Shown here in pieces: positions 1-6,544 of a stretch of 12,914 bases of DNA. Positions within the stretch are counted from its first letter, which is position 1; each line of letters starts with the position of its first letter. Position numbers and translations under genes: made by a program. Source of the DNA: JBBSUX01 sp038234045 (GTDB lineage Bacteria > Pseudomonadota > Gammaproteobacteria > Burkholderiales > Burkholderiaceae_C); assembly GCA_038234045.1 (NCBI GenBank), contig JBBSUX010000078.1, forward strand, positions 1-12,914, given 5' to 3'. The notes under the pieces are model-generated. The model made no database searches. It saw only the letters and a list, made by a program, of their open reading frames with translations, and was not told the origin of the DNA.

Positions 1-460
1 CCTGGTTCAGCACCGCGTTCTTGGCTTCGATATGGTCGAGCAGTCGGCCGGGTGTGGCCACCAGCACCTCCACGCCTTTTTTTAGCTCGGCGGTTTGCGG
101 CTTCATGTCCATACCGCCGAACACCACCGCGCAGCGCAACTGGGTGTGCTCTGCATACAGCTTGATCTGCTGCGCAACCTGGTCTGCGAGCTCACGCGTG
201 GGCAACAGCACCAGCGCGCGCACAGGATGCCGGGCGGGAGAGGTCGAGGCGTTCTCGTGCCGCAGCATCTTCTGCAACAACGGCAGCGAAAAGGCTGCTG
301 TCTTGCCGGTTCCGGTTTGCGCCGCGCCCATCACGTCGCGGCCCTGAAGCACGACGGGGATTGCCTGCGCCTGGATCGGCGTCATGTTTTCGTAGCCCAT
401 GTCGGCTACGGCGCGGGCGAGAGGTTCAGCCAGCGCGAGGTGGGAAAAGGATGTTGTCAT
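1..460 (-). CDS. rhlE: RhlE-type DEAD-box ATP-dependent RNA helicase, N-terminal part (cut by window edge)
   Basis: The minus-strand frame opens at ATG 460-458 and stays open to the window edge, giving about 153 residues. It begins MTTSFSHLALAEPLARAVAD. It shows the helicase core motifs in order: the Q motif region (GYENMTPIQAQAIP), Walker A/motif I (AQTGTGKT), motif Ia (PTRELADQV), the GG of motif Ib and TPGRLLDH. The DEAD box itself would lie beyond position 1. Family members unwind short RNA duplexes in the cytoplasm with ATP, in ribosome assembly or RNA decay. The RhlE subgroup is inferred from the short N-terminus and the motif wording; another DEAD-box subgroup such as DbpA or SrmB is possible. 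The ribosome binding site is weak (AGAAAG before the ATG). The metallopeptidase stop lies 72 bases upstream, so this gene may have its own promoter. Confidence 0.92.
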   Translation of the reverse strand, partial: MTTSFSHLALAEPLARAVADMGYENMTPIQAQAIPVVLQGRDVMGAAQTGTGKTAAFSLPLLQKMLRHENASTSPARHPVRALVLLPTRELADQVAQQIKLYAEHTQLRCAVVFGGMDMKPQTAELKKGVEVLVATPGRLLDHIEAKNAVLNQ

Positions 461-500
461 CAAGCTTTCTATTGTCGCACCTTGGGCCACAACCCCTGTG

Positions 501-523
501 ACAGGCGCGGTGCGGACGCCTGT
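501..523. repeat. Inverted repeat between the metallopeptidase stop and rhlE start
   Basis: ACAGGCG (501-507) and CGCCTGT (517-523) form a perfect 7-bp stem with a 9-base loop, just downstream of the metallopeptidase stop codon in the minus direction. No U-tract follows on either strand. It could be a weak transcription end or an mRNA 3'-end stabiliser rather than a classic intrinsic terminator. Confidence 0.4.
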
Positions 524-531
524 AACGCCGC

Positions 532-1413
532 TCAAAGCGTCCGCGCGGAGAAGGTGTCACAGGACTTCACGGTCCCCTTCTGGTAACCGTTGTTGAACCA
601 GCGCTGCCGCTGTGCGCTGGTGCCGTGGGTAAAGCTGTCTGGCACTATCGCGCGGCCAGCAGAACGCTGCAAGGTGTCGTCGCCGATCTGCTCGGCCGCA
701 TGCATGGCCGACGCGATATCGCCGGGCTCGAGCCAATGTTTCGACTGATCCGAATGCTGCGCCCAGAGGCCGGCAAAGCAATCTGCCTGCAATTCCACGC
801 GCACGCTGGTGGCGTTAGCCTGCGCTTTGCTCTCACGACCGCGCAAGGCATCGACCTTGGCCGTGATGCCGAGCTCGTCCTGAACATGATGACCCACCTC
901 ATGCGCAATCACATAGGCTTGTGCGAACTCACCCGGAGCGCCGAGCTTGCTCTTCAACGTATCGAAGAACGCCAGATCGATGTAGACCTTTTGGTCACCC
1001 GGGCAGTAAAACGGCCCCATCGCCGTCTGGCCGGTACCGCAGGCAGTGGGCGTGGCACCGCGAAACAGCACCAGGCGCGGCGGATGGTAGGTCGCTCCGC
1101 CTTGCTGGAATATCTGGCCCCACACCACTTCGGTATTGCGCAGGATGGTCGATACGAAAGCCGCCTGGCGATCGTTCGCAGGCGGAGCATGGGCCGGTCC
1201 CTGCTGCTGTACTTGTGGCGCAGACTGCCCTCCCCCGTTGAGCAAGCCCAGCATGGTCAGGGGGTTGATACCGAAAATCCACCCCGCTATCAACGCGACA
1301 GCGATGGTGCCGATGCCGATTCCACGGCCGCCGATTGGAAATCCACCGCCACCGCCGCCTCCGTCGCGGCGGTCTTCCACGTTGTCTGATTGTTCGTTAC
1401 CTTCCCAGCGCAT
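532..1413 (-). CDS. ypfJ: YpfJ/KPN_02809-like neutral zinc metallopeptidase, membrane anchored
   Basis: The product is 293 residues. An N-terminal Gly-rich stretch (about 18-35) is followed by one hydrophobic segment (about 33-50), then a Pro/Gln linker and a C-terminal peptidase domain. The zinc-binding HEVGHH is at residues 171-176 and a candidate third ligand is Glu207 in VELQAD. The ending with HGTSAQRQRWFNNGYQKG is typical of this family, whose substrates are largely unknown. The start at 1413 is chosen because AGGAG lies 6 bases upstream and family members begin MRWEG-like; the frame is open further to 1482 without such a site. One membrane segment implies an enzyme tethered to the inner membrane, probably with its catalytic domain in the periplasm (inferred). 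The 165-base gap to the upstream small ORF holds no clear signal. Confidence 0.92.
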   Translation of the reverse strand: MRWEGNEQSDNVEDRRDGGGGGGGFPIGGRGIGIGTIAVALIAGWIFGINPLTMLGLLNGGGQSAPQVQQQGPAHAPPANDRQAAFVSTILRNTEVVWGQIFQQGGATYHPPRLVLFRGATPTACGTGQTAMGPFYCPGDQKVYIDLAFFDTLKSKLGAPGEFAQAYVIAHEVGHHVQDELGITAKVDALRGRESKAQANATSVRVELQADCFAGLWAQHSDQSKHWLEPGDIASAMHAAEQIGDDTLQRSAGRAIVPDSFTHGTSAQRQRWFNNGYQKGTVKSCDTFSARTL

Positions 1414-1578
1414 GCGTGTCTCCTGTAGCGGCATGAGCCGCGGGCAACGGATGGTAAGGCCCCGGGAAGCTGGTCCGGGCAAGCAACTGTTTGAGACCCA
1501 CTTTGATATGCCGGCCCAAGCTACTCTTCAGGCCGCTGATGCGCTGCATCAACAAGCGCCAATCGGGCCGACTGAGAA

Positions 1579-1923
1579 CTAACGGTAAACGGTCCTGCCG
1601 TTGACATTCGCATCTGCGCTGCCGGCTATCAGCGAGCGGTCCCGCATCGCTACAGTCGTGACATCGGGGTTGCCTGCCCGTTTGTCGCCCAGCTGGCGCC
1701 CCACACACGCCGCATAGGCCTCGCGGCCTTTTTCGCCCAGGCAATGGGCGACAGCAGCGCGCTGCCGGTGCAGCGTGTCGTAGCGAATGTCTTGCTGCTG
1801 TATCTCGGCTGTCGCCCATCCGCTGGTGACCAGATGAAGGACGACCAGGACGGCACAGACGCTGCCCAGCACGATGGCCATGGGTGCGTCGAAAAACCGA
1901 ATTAATCGCGAGTGGAAAGTCAT
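1579..1923 (-). CDS. Hypothetical small membrane-anchored protein
   Basis: I do not recognise this protein. From ATG 1923-1921 it is 114 residues. It has a basic N-terminus (MTFHSRLIRFFDAP), a single hydrophobic helix (about 15-33, AIVLGSVCAVLVVLHLVTSG) and a hydrophilic remainder. Two cysteines sit in an AHCLGEKGREAYAACVG stretch that might be a disulphide pair outside the membrane. The topology suggests a single-span protein with a periplasmic C-terminus. The start is uncertain: the frame can begin at TTG 1941, and neither start has a good Shine-Dalgarno. Support comes from the signal-anchor pattern, an uninterrupted frame and the same strand as its neighbours. It is not obviously linked to the purine genes. 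Confidence 0.55.
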   Translation of the reverse strand: MTFHSRLIRFFDAPMAIVLGSVCAVLVVLHLVTSGWATAEIQQQDIRYDTLHRQRAAVAHCLGEKGREAYAACVGRQLGDKRAGNPDVTTVAMRDRSLIAGSADANVNGRTVYR

Positions 1924-2024
1924 GGGAAGCTGAAGGCGCAACGAGGAGGAAACTGCGATGAGGCTCAGCTTAAAAATGTAACACGCGGTACTAATCCCGT
2001 GAATTTCCTGTTGACATGTAGGAC

Positions 2025-2039
2025 AAACACCTTGTGTTT
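2025..2039. repeat. Small hairpin downstream of dcd
   Basis: AAACAC (2025-2030) and GTGTTT (2034-2039) make a 6-bp stem with a 3-base loop, 14 bases past the dcd stop codon in the minus direction. It lacks a U-tract, so it is at best a weak transcription end. The remaining bases to 1924 are AT-richer than the genes around them. Confidence 0.35.
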
Positions 2040-2052
2040 ATTGACGGGTCTT

Positions 2053-2622
2053 TCAGGCTCGAGGCAAGGTGACCCCGACTTGGCCCTGGTACTTGCCGCC
2101 GCGATCCCGATAGCTGGTCTCGCAGACTTCGTCACTCTCGAAAAAGAGCACCTGTGCACAGCCTTCACCTGCGTAGATCTTGGCGGGCAGCGGCGTGGTG
2201 TTGGAGAACTCGAGGGTCACGTAACCTTCCCATTCCGGCTCGAATGGAGTCACATTGACGATGATTCCGCAGCGGGCATAAGTACTCTTGCCGAGGCAGA
2301 TGGTAAGTACATTGCGCGGAATGCGAAAGTACTCCAGCGTGCGGGCCAACGCGAAGCTGTTGGGCGGAATGATGCAGTAATCCCCATGCATGTCGACGAA
2401 GCTTTTCTCGTCGAAATTCTTCGGATCCACCACGGTGCTGTGGATGTTGGTGAAGACCTTGAATTCGGGTGCGCAGCGGATGTCGTAGCCGTAGCTGGAT
2501 GTGCCGTAGCTGATGATCTTGTGACCATCCTGCGTCTGACGAACCTGACCAGGCTCGAAAGGTTCGATCATGCCGTGCTGCTCGGCCATGCGGCGGATCC
2601 AGCGGTCGCTCTTGATGCTCAT
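2053..2622 (-). CDS. dcd: dCTP deaminase
   Basis: The 189-residue product matches the usual family length. It deaminates dCTP to dUTP in the cytoplasm, supplying dUMP for thymidylate synthesis after dUTPase action. Visible marks are the N-terminal MSIKSDRWIRRMAEQ, the SYGTSSYGYDIR block (about 38-49), the nucleotide-binding GKSTYAR (111-117), the catalytic glutamate in VTLEFSN (Glu138) and the C-terminal GGKYQGQ substrate-lid segment. The start at 2622 is set by GGAG 7 bases upstream and by the family N-terminus; the open frame reaches 2682 with a non-homologous extension. It works on pyrimidines, unlike the purine genes above it. The 112-base gap to the guaD stop suggests its own promoter, and a GACAAT -10-like box is visible on the minus strand there. 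Confidence 0.97.
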   Translation of the reverse strand: MSIKSDRWIRRMAEQHGMIEPFEPGQVRQTQDGHKIISYGTSSYGYDIRCAPEFKVFTNIHSTVVDPKNFDEKSFVDMHGDYCIIPPNSFALARTLEYFRIPRNVLTICLGKSTYARCGIIVNVTPFEPEWEGYVTLEFSNTTPLPAKIYAGEGCAQVLFFESDEVCETSYRDRGGKYQGQVGVTLPRA

Positions 2623-2734
2623 GGGCTTGCTCCGCCAGCGGCGGTCATTCGGGTGCGGTGGGGCTGCGATTGTCGCATTCAAACGCCGCCGGATACTACC
2701 AAAATGATTGCTGATTGCGCTTTCAGAATATGCG

Positions 2735-4099
2735 CTAGAGACCTATTTCATTGATGATTTCAGCCGACAACTCTCGGCTTGGCATCGAGCAACTGCGCGC
2801 CGTCACGGTTCTCTGCACGAGCCGATCATCGCCCAGCACGATCATCGAGAAAAGCAGTTCGTCCAGCGACGCAGCCTGAGCGGTCTTGCGCGCCAGAAGC
2901 GGCGTCGCAGCGGGATCGAGCACGATGAAATCGGCCTCGCATCCCGGTTGCAGATTGCCGATCACGCCGCGCAGATCGAGCGCCGCCGCCGCGCCTGCAG
3001 TGTGCTGCCACCAAAGCGCCTGGGGTGAAAGGCTCAGGCCCGGCTTGGTCTGCCCCTCGCGCCCCACATAGTAGGCGGCGAGCATGGTGCGAAACGGGCT
3101 GAAGCTGGTGCCGCCGCCCACATCGCTGGCGAGACCGTAGCCAAATCCGACACGGTCAGCGCCGGCATAGTCGAAAAAACCGCTGCCCAAGAACAGATTG
3201 CTCGTGGGGCTCACCGCTGCCACGGTTTGCGTATCGCGCATCAAGGCGCGGTCTTCATCGTCAAAATGGATGCAGTGCGCATACACCGCGCGCTTTCGCA
3301 TGAGACCGAAATCGTCGTAGGTGGCGAGGTAGCTGCGCGAATCGGGAAACAACTCACGCGCCCATTGCACCTCGGCCAGGTTCTCCGCCACATGCGACTG
3401 GATCCATACGTCCGGAAAACGCGCGGCCAGCTCGCCAGCGCCGCGCAATTGCTCAGGCGAGCTGGTGGGCGCAAAGCGCGGCGTGATGGCATAGCCAAGA
3501 CGGCCGACGCCATGCCAGCGCTGGATCAGCGCTTCGGTGTCCAGCAAGCTCTGCTCGGTGGCGTCGCGCACGCCGTCGGGCGAATGCCGATCTTGCAGCA
3601 CCTTGCCGGTGATGATGCGCAAATCGCGCTGCGCCGCTTCGGTGCAGAGCGCATCGACCGATGCAGGATGCGATGTCGCGAACGCCAACGCGGTGGTCAC
3701 ACCATTTCTCAGCAGTTCGTCCAGAAAGAAACGCGCCAGTTCTGCGCCATGAACCGGATCGGCAAAGCGCGCCTCATGCGGAAACGTGTAGTTCTCGAGC
3801 CAGGACAGCAAGCCGTCAGCGGGCGAGCCGATCACATCGGTTTGCGGGAAGTGGATATGCATGTCCACAAATCCGGGCGCCAGAATGCGGCCCGGCAGAT
3901 GTTCGACCTCCATGTCGCTGGGCCAGCTAGAGCGCAGTGCCGAATGGGCGCCGACAGCCAATATCGTTTCATGGCCGTTTGGACCCGGACCGACGACGAG
4001 CAGTCCGTCTTCTTCGTACACGGCACGTGGCGGCCGGCCGGCGACGTAGTCTTCGGCAAAGCGCAGGATCGCTGCGCGGTAGGCTTTTGTGGCTCGCAT
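2735..4099 (-). CDS. guaD: Guanine deaminase (C-terminus apparently frameshifted)
   Basis: The product is 454 residues, an amidohydrolase that converts guanine to xanthine and ammonia in the cytoplasm. Metal and catalytic residues are in place: HIH (His81, His83 in PGFVDMHIHFPQ), His236 and Glu239 in SHVAEN, His275 in YAHC and Asp326 in SDVGGGTSFS. The signature PTSNLFLGSG lies at 298-307. ATG 4099 is the only start, since an in-frame TAA lies four codons upstream; no good ribosome site is seen. BMP1 ends 94 bases upstream with no terminator between, so co-transcription is likely. Oddity: after DDRLVQRT (to residue 431) the sequence stops resembling the family, while the neighbouring frame reads DGAQLLDAKPRVVG and stops at 2760. 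This points to a small deletion or a base-calling error near 2804-2807. The catalytic core is unaffected. Confidence 0.95.
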   Translation of the reverse strand: MRATKAYRAAILRFAEDYVAGRPPRAVYEEDGLLVVGPGPNGHETILAVGAHSALRSSWPSDMEVEHLPGRILAPGFVDMHIHFPQTDVIGSPADGLLSWLENYTFPHEARFADPVHGAELARFFLDELLRNGVTTALAFATSHPASVDALCTEAAQRDLRIITGKVLQDRHSPDGVRDATEQSLLDTEALIQRWHGVGRLGYAITPRFAPTSSPEQLRGAGELAARFPDVWIQSHVAENLAEVQWARELFPDSRSYLATYDDFGLMRKRAVYAHCIHFDDEDRALMRDTQTVAAVSPTSNLFLGSGFFDYAGADRVGFGYGLASDVGGGTSFSPFRTMLAAYYVGREGQTKPGLSLSPQALWWQHTAGAAAALDLRGVIGNLQPGCEADFIVLDPAATPLLARKTAQAASLDELLFSMIVLGDDRLVQRTVTARSCSMPSRELSAEIINEIGL

Positions 4100-4193
4100 G
4101 CGGTGAGCTTAGCAATGCGCGGTGTCAGTGACATATGGCCCGAGGAATGGCAGTCATGCGCAAACCCCAGCAGCACGAACGCGGTGCGTCCAG

Positions 4194-5330
4194 CTATGGC
4201 CGCCCCTGCGCGCCCTCTACCAGCCAATCCATCTTCTGCAGTTGCTCATCATCCAGAGCCGTTCCAGCGGGAATGCGCACCTGGCCGGTGTTGTCGCGCA
4301 CGGCCTCTGCGCCAGCGCGAAATGGCAGCAATCGGCCACCCGCTATATCGCGCTCACGGGAGAGCACTTCATCCTGCACAGCTTTCGGCACCTTGGGCCC
4401 GAAATCTCCGACCCGGATCATTCCGTCCTTCACGCCGCCCCAGGTGCGCGTGGGCTGCCAGGTTCCATCGATCACCGCCCGGGCACGACCAATCACATAG
4501 TCACCCCACAAATGCTGGATGGAGGCGATCTGCGCATGCGGCGCCACCGCACGCATGTCGGAGTGGTAGGCCACCGCCATGACGCCACGCTCCTCGGCCG
4601 CCACCATCACCGCATCGGAGGCACTGTGGAAGGTGAGCACATCGGCGCCCTGGTTGACAAGCGTCATCGCGGCGTCGCGCTCCTTCGGCGGATCAAACCA
4701 GATGTCGAGCCAGATTACCTTCACCATCGCCTTGGGATTGACCGATCGCATCCCGAGCGTGAAGGCATTGATTCCCCTCAGGACTTCGGGAATCGGAAAA
4801 CCCGCCACATAGCCGGCGACATTGGTGCGCGTCATGCGACCCGCAGCGATACCGGCCAGATAGCGCCCTTCGTAGTAGCGGGCATTAGCGGCCGCGACAT
4901 TGGCAGCCGTCTTGTAGCCCGTGATCGATTCGAACTTCACATCCGGAAAGTCGCGCGCCACTTTCAGCGTGGGTTCCATGTAGCCGAAGCTCGGCGTGAA
5001 GATCAGCTTGTTGCCCTGGCGGGCCAGATCACGGATCACGCGCTCGGCGTCCGCGCCTTCAGGAACGTCCGCCACGTAGCTAGTGCTCACCCGCGAACCA
5101 AGAGCCGCCTGAAGTTGCTGGCGAGCCAGCTCATGCTGATGCACCCAGCCGGTCGGGCCGATAGGTGCTACATAGACGAATGCCACTTTCAGTGGTGGCG
5201 CAGCAGGAGCTGGAGTTTCGGCGGAAGCGGTGGTCGGCCTGGCCGATATCGCTGCTACCGGATTCCCGGCTGCACAAGCGAGCGCGGAAAAACAAACGGC
5301 CGCGAGCGCGGCCACGAGGTTTTTGAACAT
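4194..5330 (-). CDS. BMP-family (PnrA/Med-like) periplasmic purine-type binding protein, BMP1
   Basis: The 378-residue product begins with a Sec signal peptide (MFKNLVAALAAVCFSALACA). The C19 context (ALAC) does not fit a lipobox well, so a soluble periplasmic protein is more likely than a lipoprotein. A Pro/Ala linker (about 31-46) precedes the binding fold (LKVAFVYVAPIGPTGW). It aligns nearly without gaps to BMP2 at 9023-10189, sharing DAERVIRD, GNKLIF, FGYM, IPEVLR-type and SVNPK blocks. Where BMP2 has GWDSDMK, this protein has AYHSDMR, replacing an Asp of the ligand-site block with His256. No permease lies beside it, so it may use the importer at 10291-12914 (inferred). AGAGGA 5 bases before the ATG fixes the start. 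Its leader carries an intrinsic terminator. The neighbour guaD suggests a purine base or nucleoside ligand. Confidence 0.93.
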   Translation of the reverse strand: MFKNLVAALAAVCFSALACAAGNPVAAISARPTTASAETPAPAAPPLKVAFVYVAPIGPTGWVHQHELARQQLQAALGSRVSTSYVADVPEGADAERVIRDLARQGNKLIFTPSFGYMEPTLKVARDFPDVKFESITGYKTAANVAAANARYYEGRYLAGIAAGRMTRTNVAGYVAGFPIPEVLRGINAFTLGMRSVNPKAMVKVIWLDIWFDPPKERDAAMTLVNQGADVLTFHSASDAVMVAAEERGVMAVAYHSDMRAVAPHAQIASIQHLWGDYVIGRARAVIDGTWQPTRTWGGVKDGMIRVGDFGPKVPKAVQDEVLSRERDIAGGRLLPFRAGAEAVRDNTGQVRIPAGTALDDEQLQKMDWLVEGAQGRP

Positions 5331-5355
5331 GGTGTTCCTCTACATGGTCCCGGAT

Positions 5356-5487
5356 TCAGGAATAAAAAAACAGTGATCGCACACCGGGGACACGGCGTGC
5401 GATCACTGGCGGAATTGTGGCATGCGTTGCTTGCATGAATAAATCGCATTTCGCAACAATCGACGGATAAATATCCGTATAAGGCAT
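5356..5487 (-). CDS. Possible 43-residue leader ORF upstream of BMP1
   Basis: A minus-strand ORF runs from ATG 5487-5485 to TGA 5358-5356 and ends 25 bases before the BMP1 start codon. AAGGA lies 7 bases before the ATG, a workable ribosome site. The peptide starts MPYTDIYPSIVAKCDLF and shows no recognised motif. It runs through the whole terminator hairpin, so ribosomes on it would open the hairpin. Codon use is poorer in G/C at third positions than in the surrounding genes, which argues against a conserved protein. It may be a regulatory leader peptide or chance. Confidence 0.25.
   Translation of the reverse strand: MPYTDIYPSIVAKCDLFMQATHATIPPVIARRVPGVRSLFFYS
5364..5408 (-). terminator. Intrinsic terminator/attenuator in the BMP1 leader
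   Basis: On the minus strand CAGTGATCGCAC and GTGCGATCACTG (5397-5408 and 5371-5382) form a perfect 12-bp stem. It extends by a G.U pair and three GC pairs (5393-5396 with 5383-5386) to 16 bp, with a 6-base loop. Seven U follow directly (5364-5370). On the plus strand the wobble becomes an A-C mismatch and no U-tract follows, so it works in the minus direction. It ends 33 bases before the BMP1 ATG. Confidence 0.88.
5421..5437 (-). promoter_or_regulatory. Small leader hairpin before the terminator
   Basis: On the minus strand CATGC (5433-5437) can pair with GCATG (5421-5425) around a 7-base loop. It sits 12 bases before the terminator stem. Together with the palindrome at 5463-5478 it makes a three-hairpin leader. 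The stem is short, so this is a weak structural call. Confidence 0.35.
5463..5478. promoter_or_regulatory. Palindrome ACGGATAAATATCCGT between BMP1 and the LysR gene
   Basis: Two perfect 7-base arms (ACGGATA/TATCCGT) flank AA. It lies 38 bases before the LysR start and 132 bases before the BMP1 ATG. It could be an operator for the divergent LysR regulator, which commonly binds AT-rich dyads between itself and its target, or a stem in the BMP1 leader RNA. No clear sigma-70 promoter could be fixed on either strand. Confidence 0.5.
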
Positions 5488-5516
5488 TGATCATTCCTTC
5501 ACAGCAATAATCGCGC

Positions 5517-6488
5517 ATGTCTCCGCCTCGCCCTTCCGTCGCGCAACGCCCACTCCCCTCGCCCGCCGCCGGTTCGCGCGCCCATGACCTCAACGATCTG
5601 GTGTTTTTTGCACGCGTGGTTGAACACGGAGGATTCAGCGCGGCAGCGCGGGCGATGGGCATCCAGACATCGAGCCTGAGCCGTAGATTGCAGGCCTTGG
5701 AAGAGCGGCTCGGCGTGCGGCTGCTGCAACGCAGTACCCGGCGCATCTCGGTCACCGACATCGGCCAGCGCTACCTCCAGCACTGCGTCGCGCTGATCGC
5801 AGAAGCCCAGGCCGCGCAGGACACGATCGAACACACCCGTGCTGTGCCACAAGGTCTGCTGCGACTTTCCTGCCCGGTCGCGATGCTGCAAAACGGTGTC
5901 GGTGAGATCGTGTCGCGCTATCTGGCAGATCACCCGCTCGTCGAAATCCAGGTAGAAGCCACCAACCGCCGGGTCGAAGTGATCGAGGAAGGCTTCGACA
6001 TCGCCTTGCGGGTTCGATCACCGCCGCTGGAGGATTCAGGCCTGGTCGTGCGGGTACTCGGCCAGGCCCGGGCAACGCTCGTGGCGAGCGGAGCTCTCAT
6101 TGCGCAACATGGAAAGCCCGTCGTCCCCGATGATCTGGACAGGTTTCCGAGCATGGGTTTCGGCTGGATCAATGGCCGCCACAGCTGGGTGTTCATCACA
6201 CCTTCCGGAAAGACGCTGGTGAAGCACCACATCCCGCGCCTGATGGTGGACGACTTCAACACGTTGCGACGCGCGGCGCTCGACGGCGTTGGCGTCGTCA
6301 ACCTGCCGCGCTACGTCGTGCAGGCGGAGCTCGACGCTGGCACGCTGACCGAGATCCTTGCGGACCATGCCGGCGCAGACGGCATCGCGCACGCGGTCTT
6401 TCCGAGTCGACGGGGCCTGGTGCCGGCAGTCAGGGGCTTGATCGATGCGCTCGCCGAGGGCTTTGCCAAGGGTTGCTCGGTCGTCTGA
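5517..6488 (+). CDS. LysR-family transcriptional regulator
   Basis: The 323-residue product has a Pro/Ser-rich N-terminal extension of about 22 residues. An HTH domain follows (about 24-83: DLVFFARVVEHGGFSAAARA, then SSLSRRLQALEERLGVRLLQRSTR), then the LysR substrate-binding domain (about 105-310). It is a cytoplasmic DNA-binding regulator whose effector cannot be read from sequence. It diverges from BMP1 with a 186-bp shared gap holding a 16-bp palindrome, the usual arrangement for a LysR regulator and its target. A purine-linked effector is therefore a reasonable inference. ATG 5517 is the only start before the HTH; no strong ribosome site is seen, so leaderless or weak initiation is possible. 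It converges on the deaminase gene, whose stop is 56 bases away. Confidence 0.93.
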   Translation: MSPPRPSVAQRPLPSPAAGSRAHDLNDLVFFARVVEHGGFSAAARAMGIQTSSLSRRLQALEERLGVRLLQRSTRRISVTDIGQRYLQHCVALIAEAQAAQDTIEHTRAVPQGLLRLSCPVAMLQNGVGEIVSRYLADHPLVEIQVEATNRRVEVIEEGFDIALRVRSPPLEDSGLVVRVLGQARATLVASGALIAQHGKPVVPDDLDRFPSMGFGWINGRHSWVFITPSGKTLVKHHIPRLMVDDFNTLRRAALDGVGVVNLPRYVVQAELDAGTLTEILADHAGADGIAHAVFPSRRGLVPAVRGLIDALAEGFAKGCSVV

Positions 6489-6544
6489 ATCCGAAGCGGG
6501 GCCGACTCCTGGTGCGTGTCCGCGCGATCACTTGTGCACCCGGC

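Noticed and set aside
1994..2017. Minus-strand 8-residue ORF (MSTGNSRD) with AAGGTG upstream, after dcd
   Set aside because: It is too short to distinguish from chance, and nothing in the surroundings suggests leader-peptide attenuation.
3227..4582. Long plus-strand open frame (451 codons) opposite guaD and BMP1
   Set aside because: It runs antisense to two well-supported genes, has no recognisable domain and is rich in Arg/His/Ala, as expected from the complement of GC-rich coding DNA. The same holds for 4122-5438, 11498-12685, 1912-2754 and 625-1389 on the plus strand and 7704-8774 on the minus strand.
5364..5487. Canonical guanine/adenine (purine) riboswitch in the BMP1 leader
   Set aside because: The three-way junction core, including the conserved joining segment around UCUACC, is not present. 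Only a terminator and simple hairpins can be seen, so no known class is claimed.
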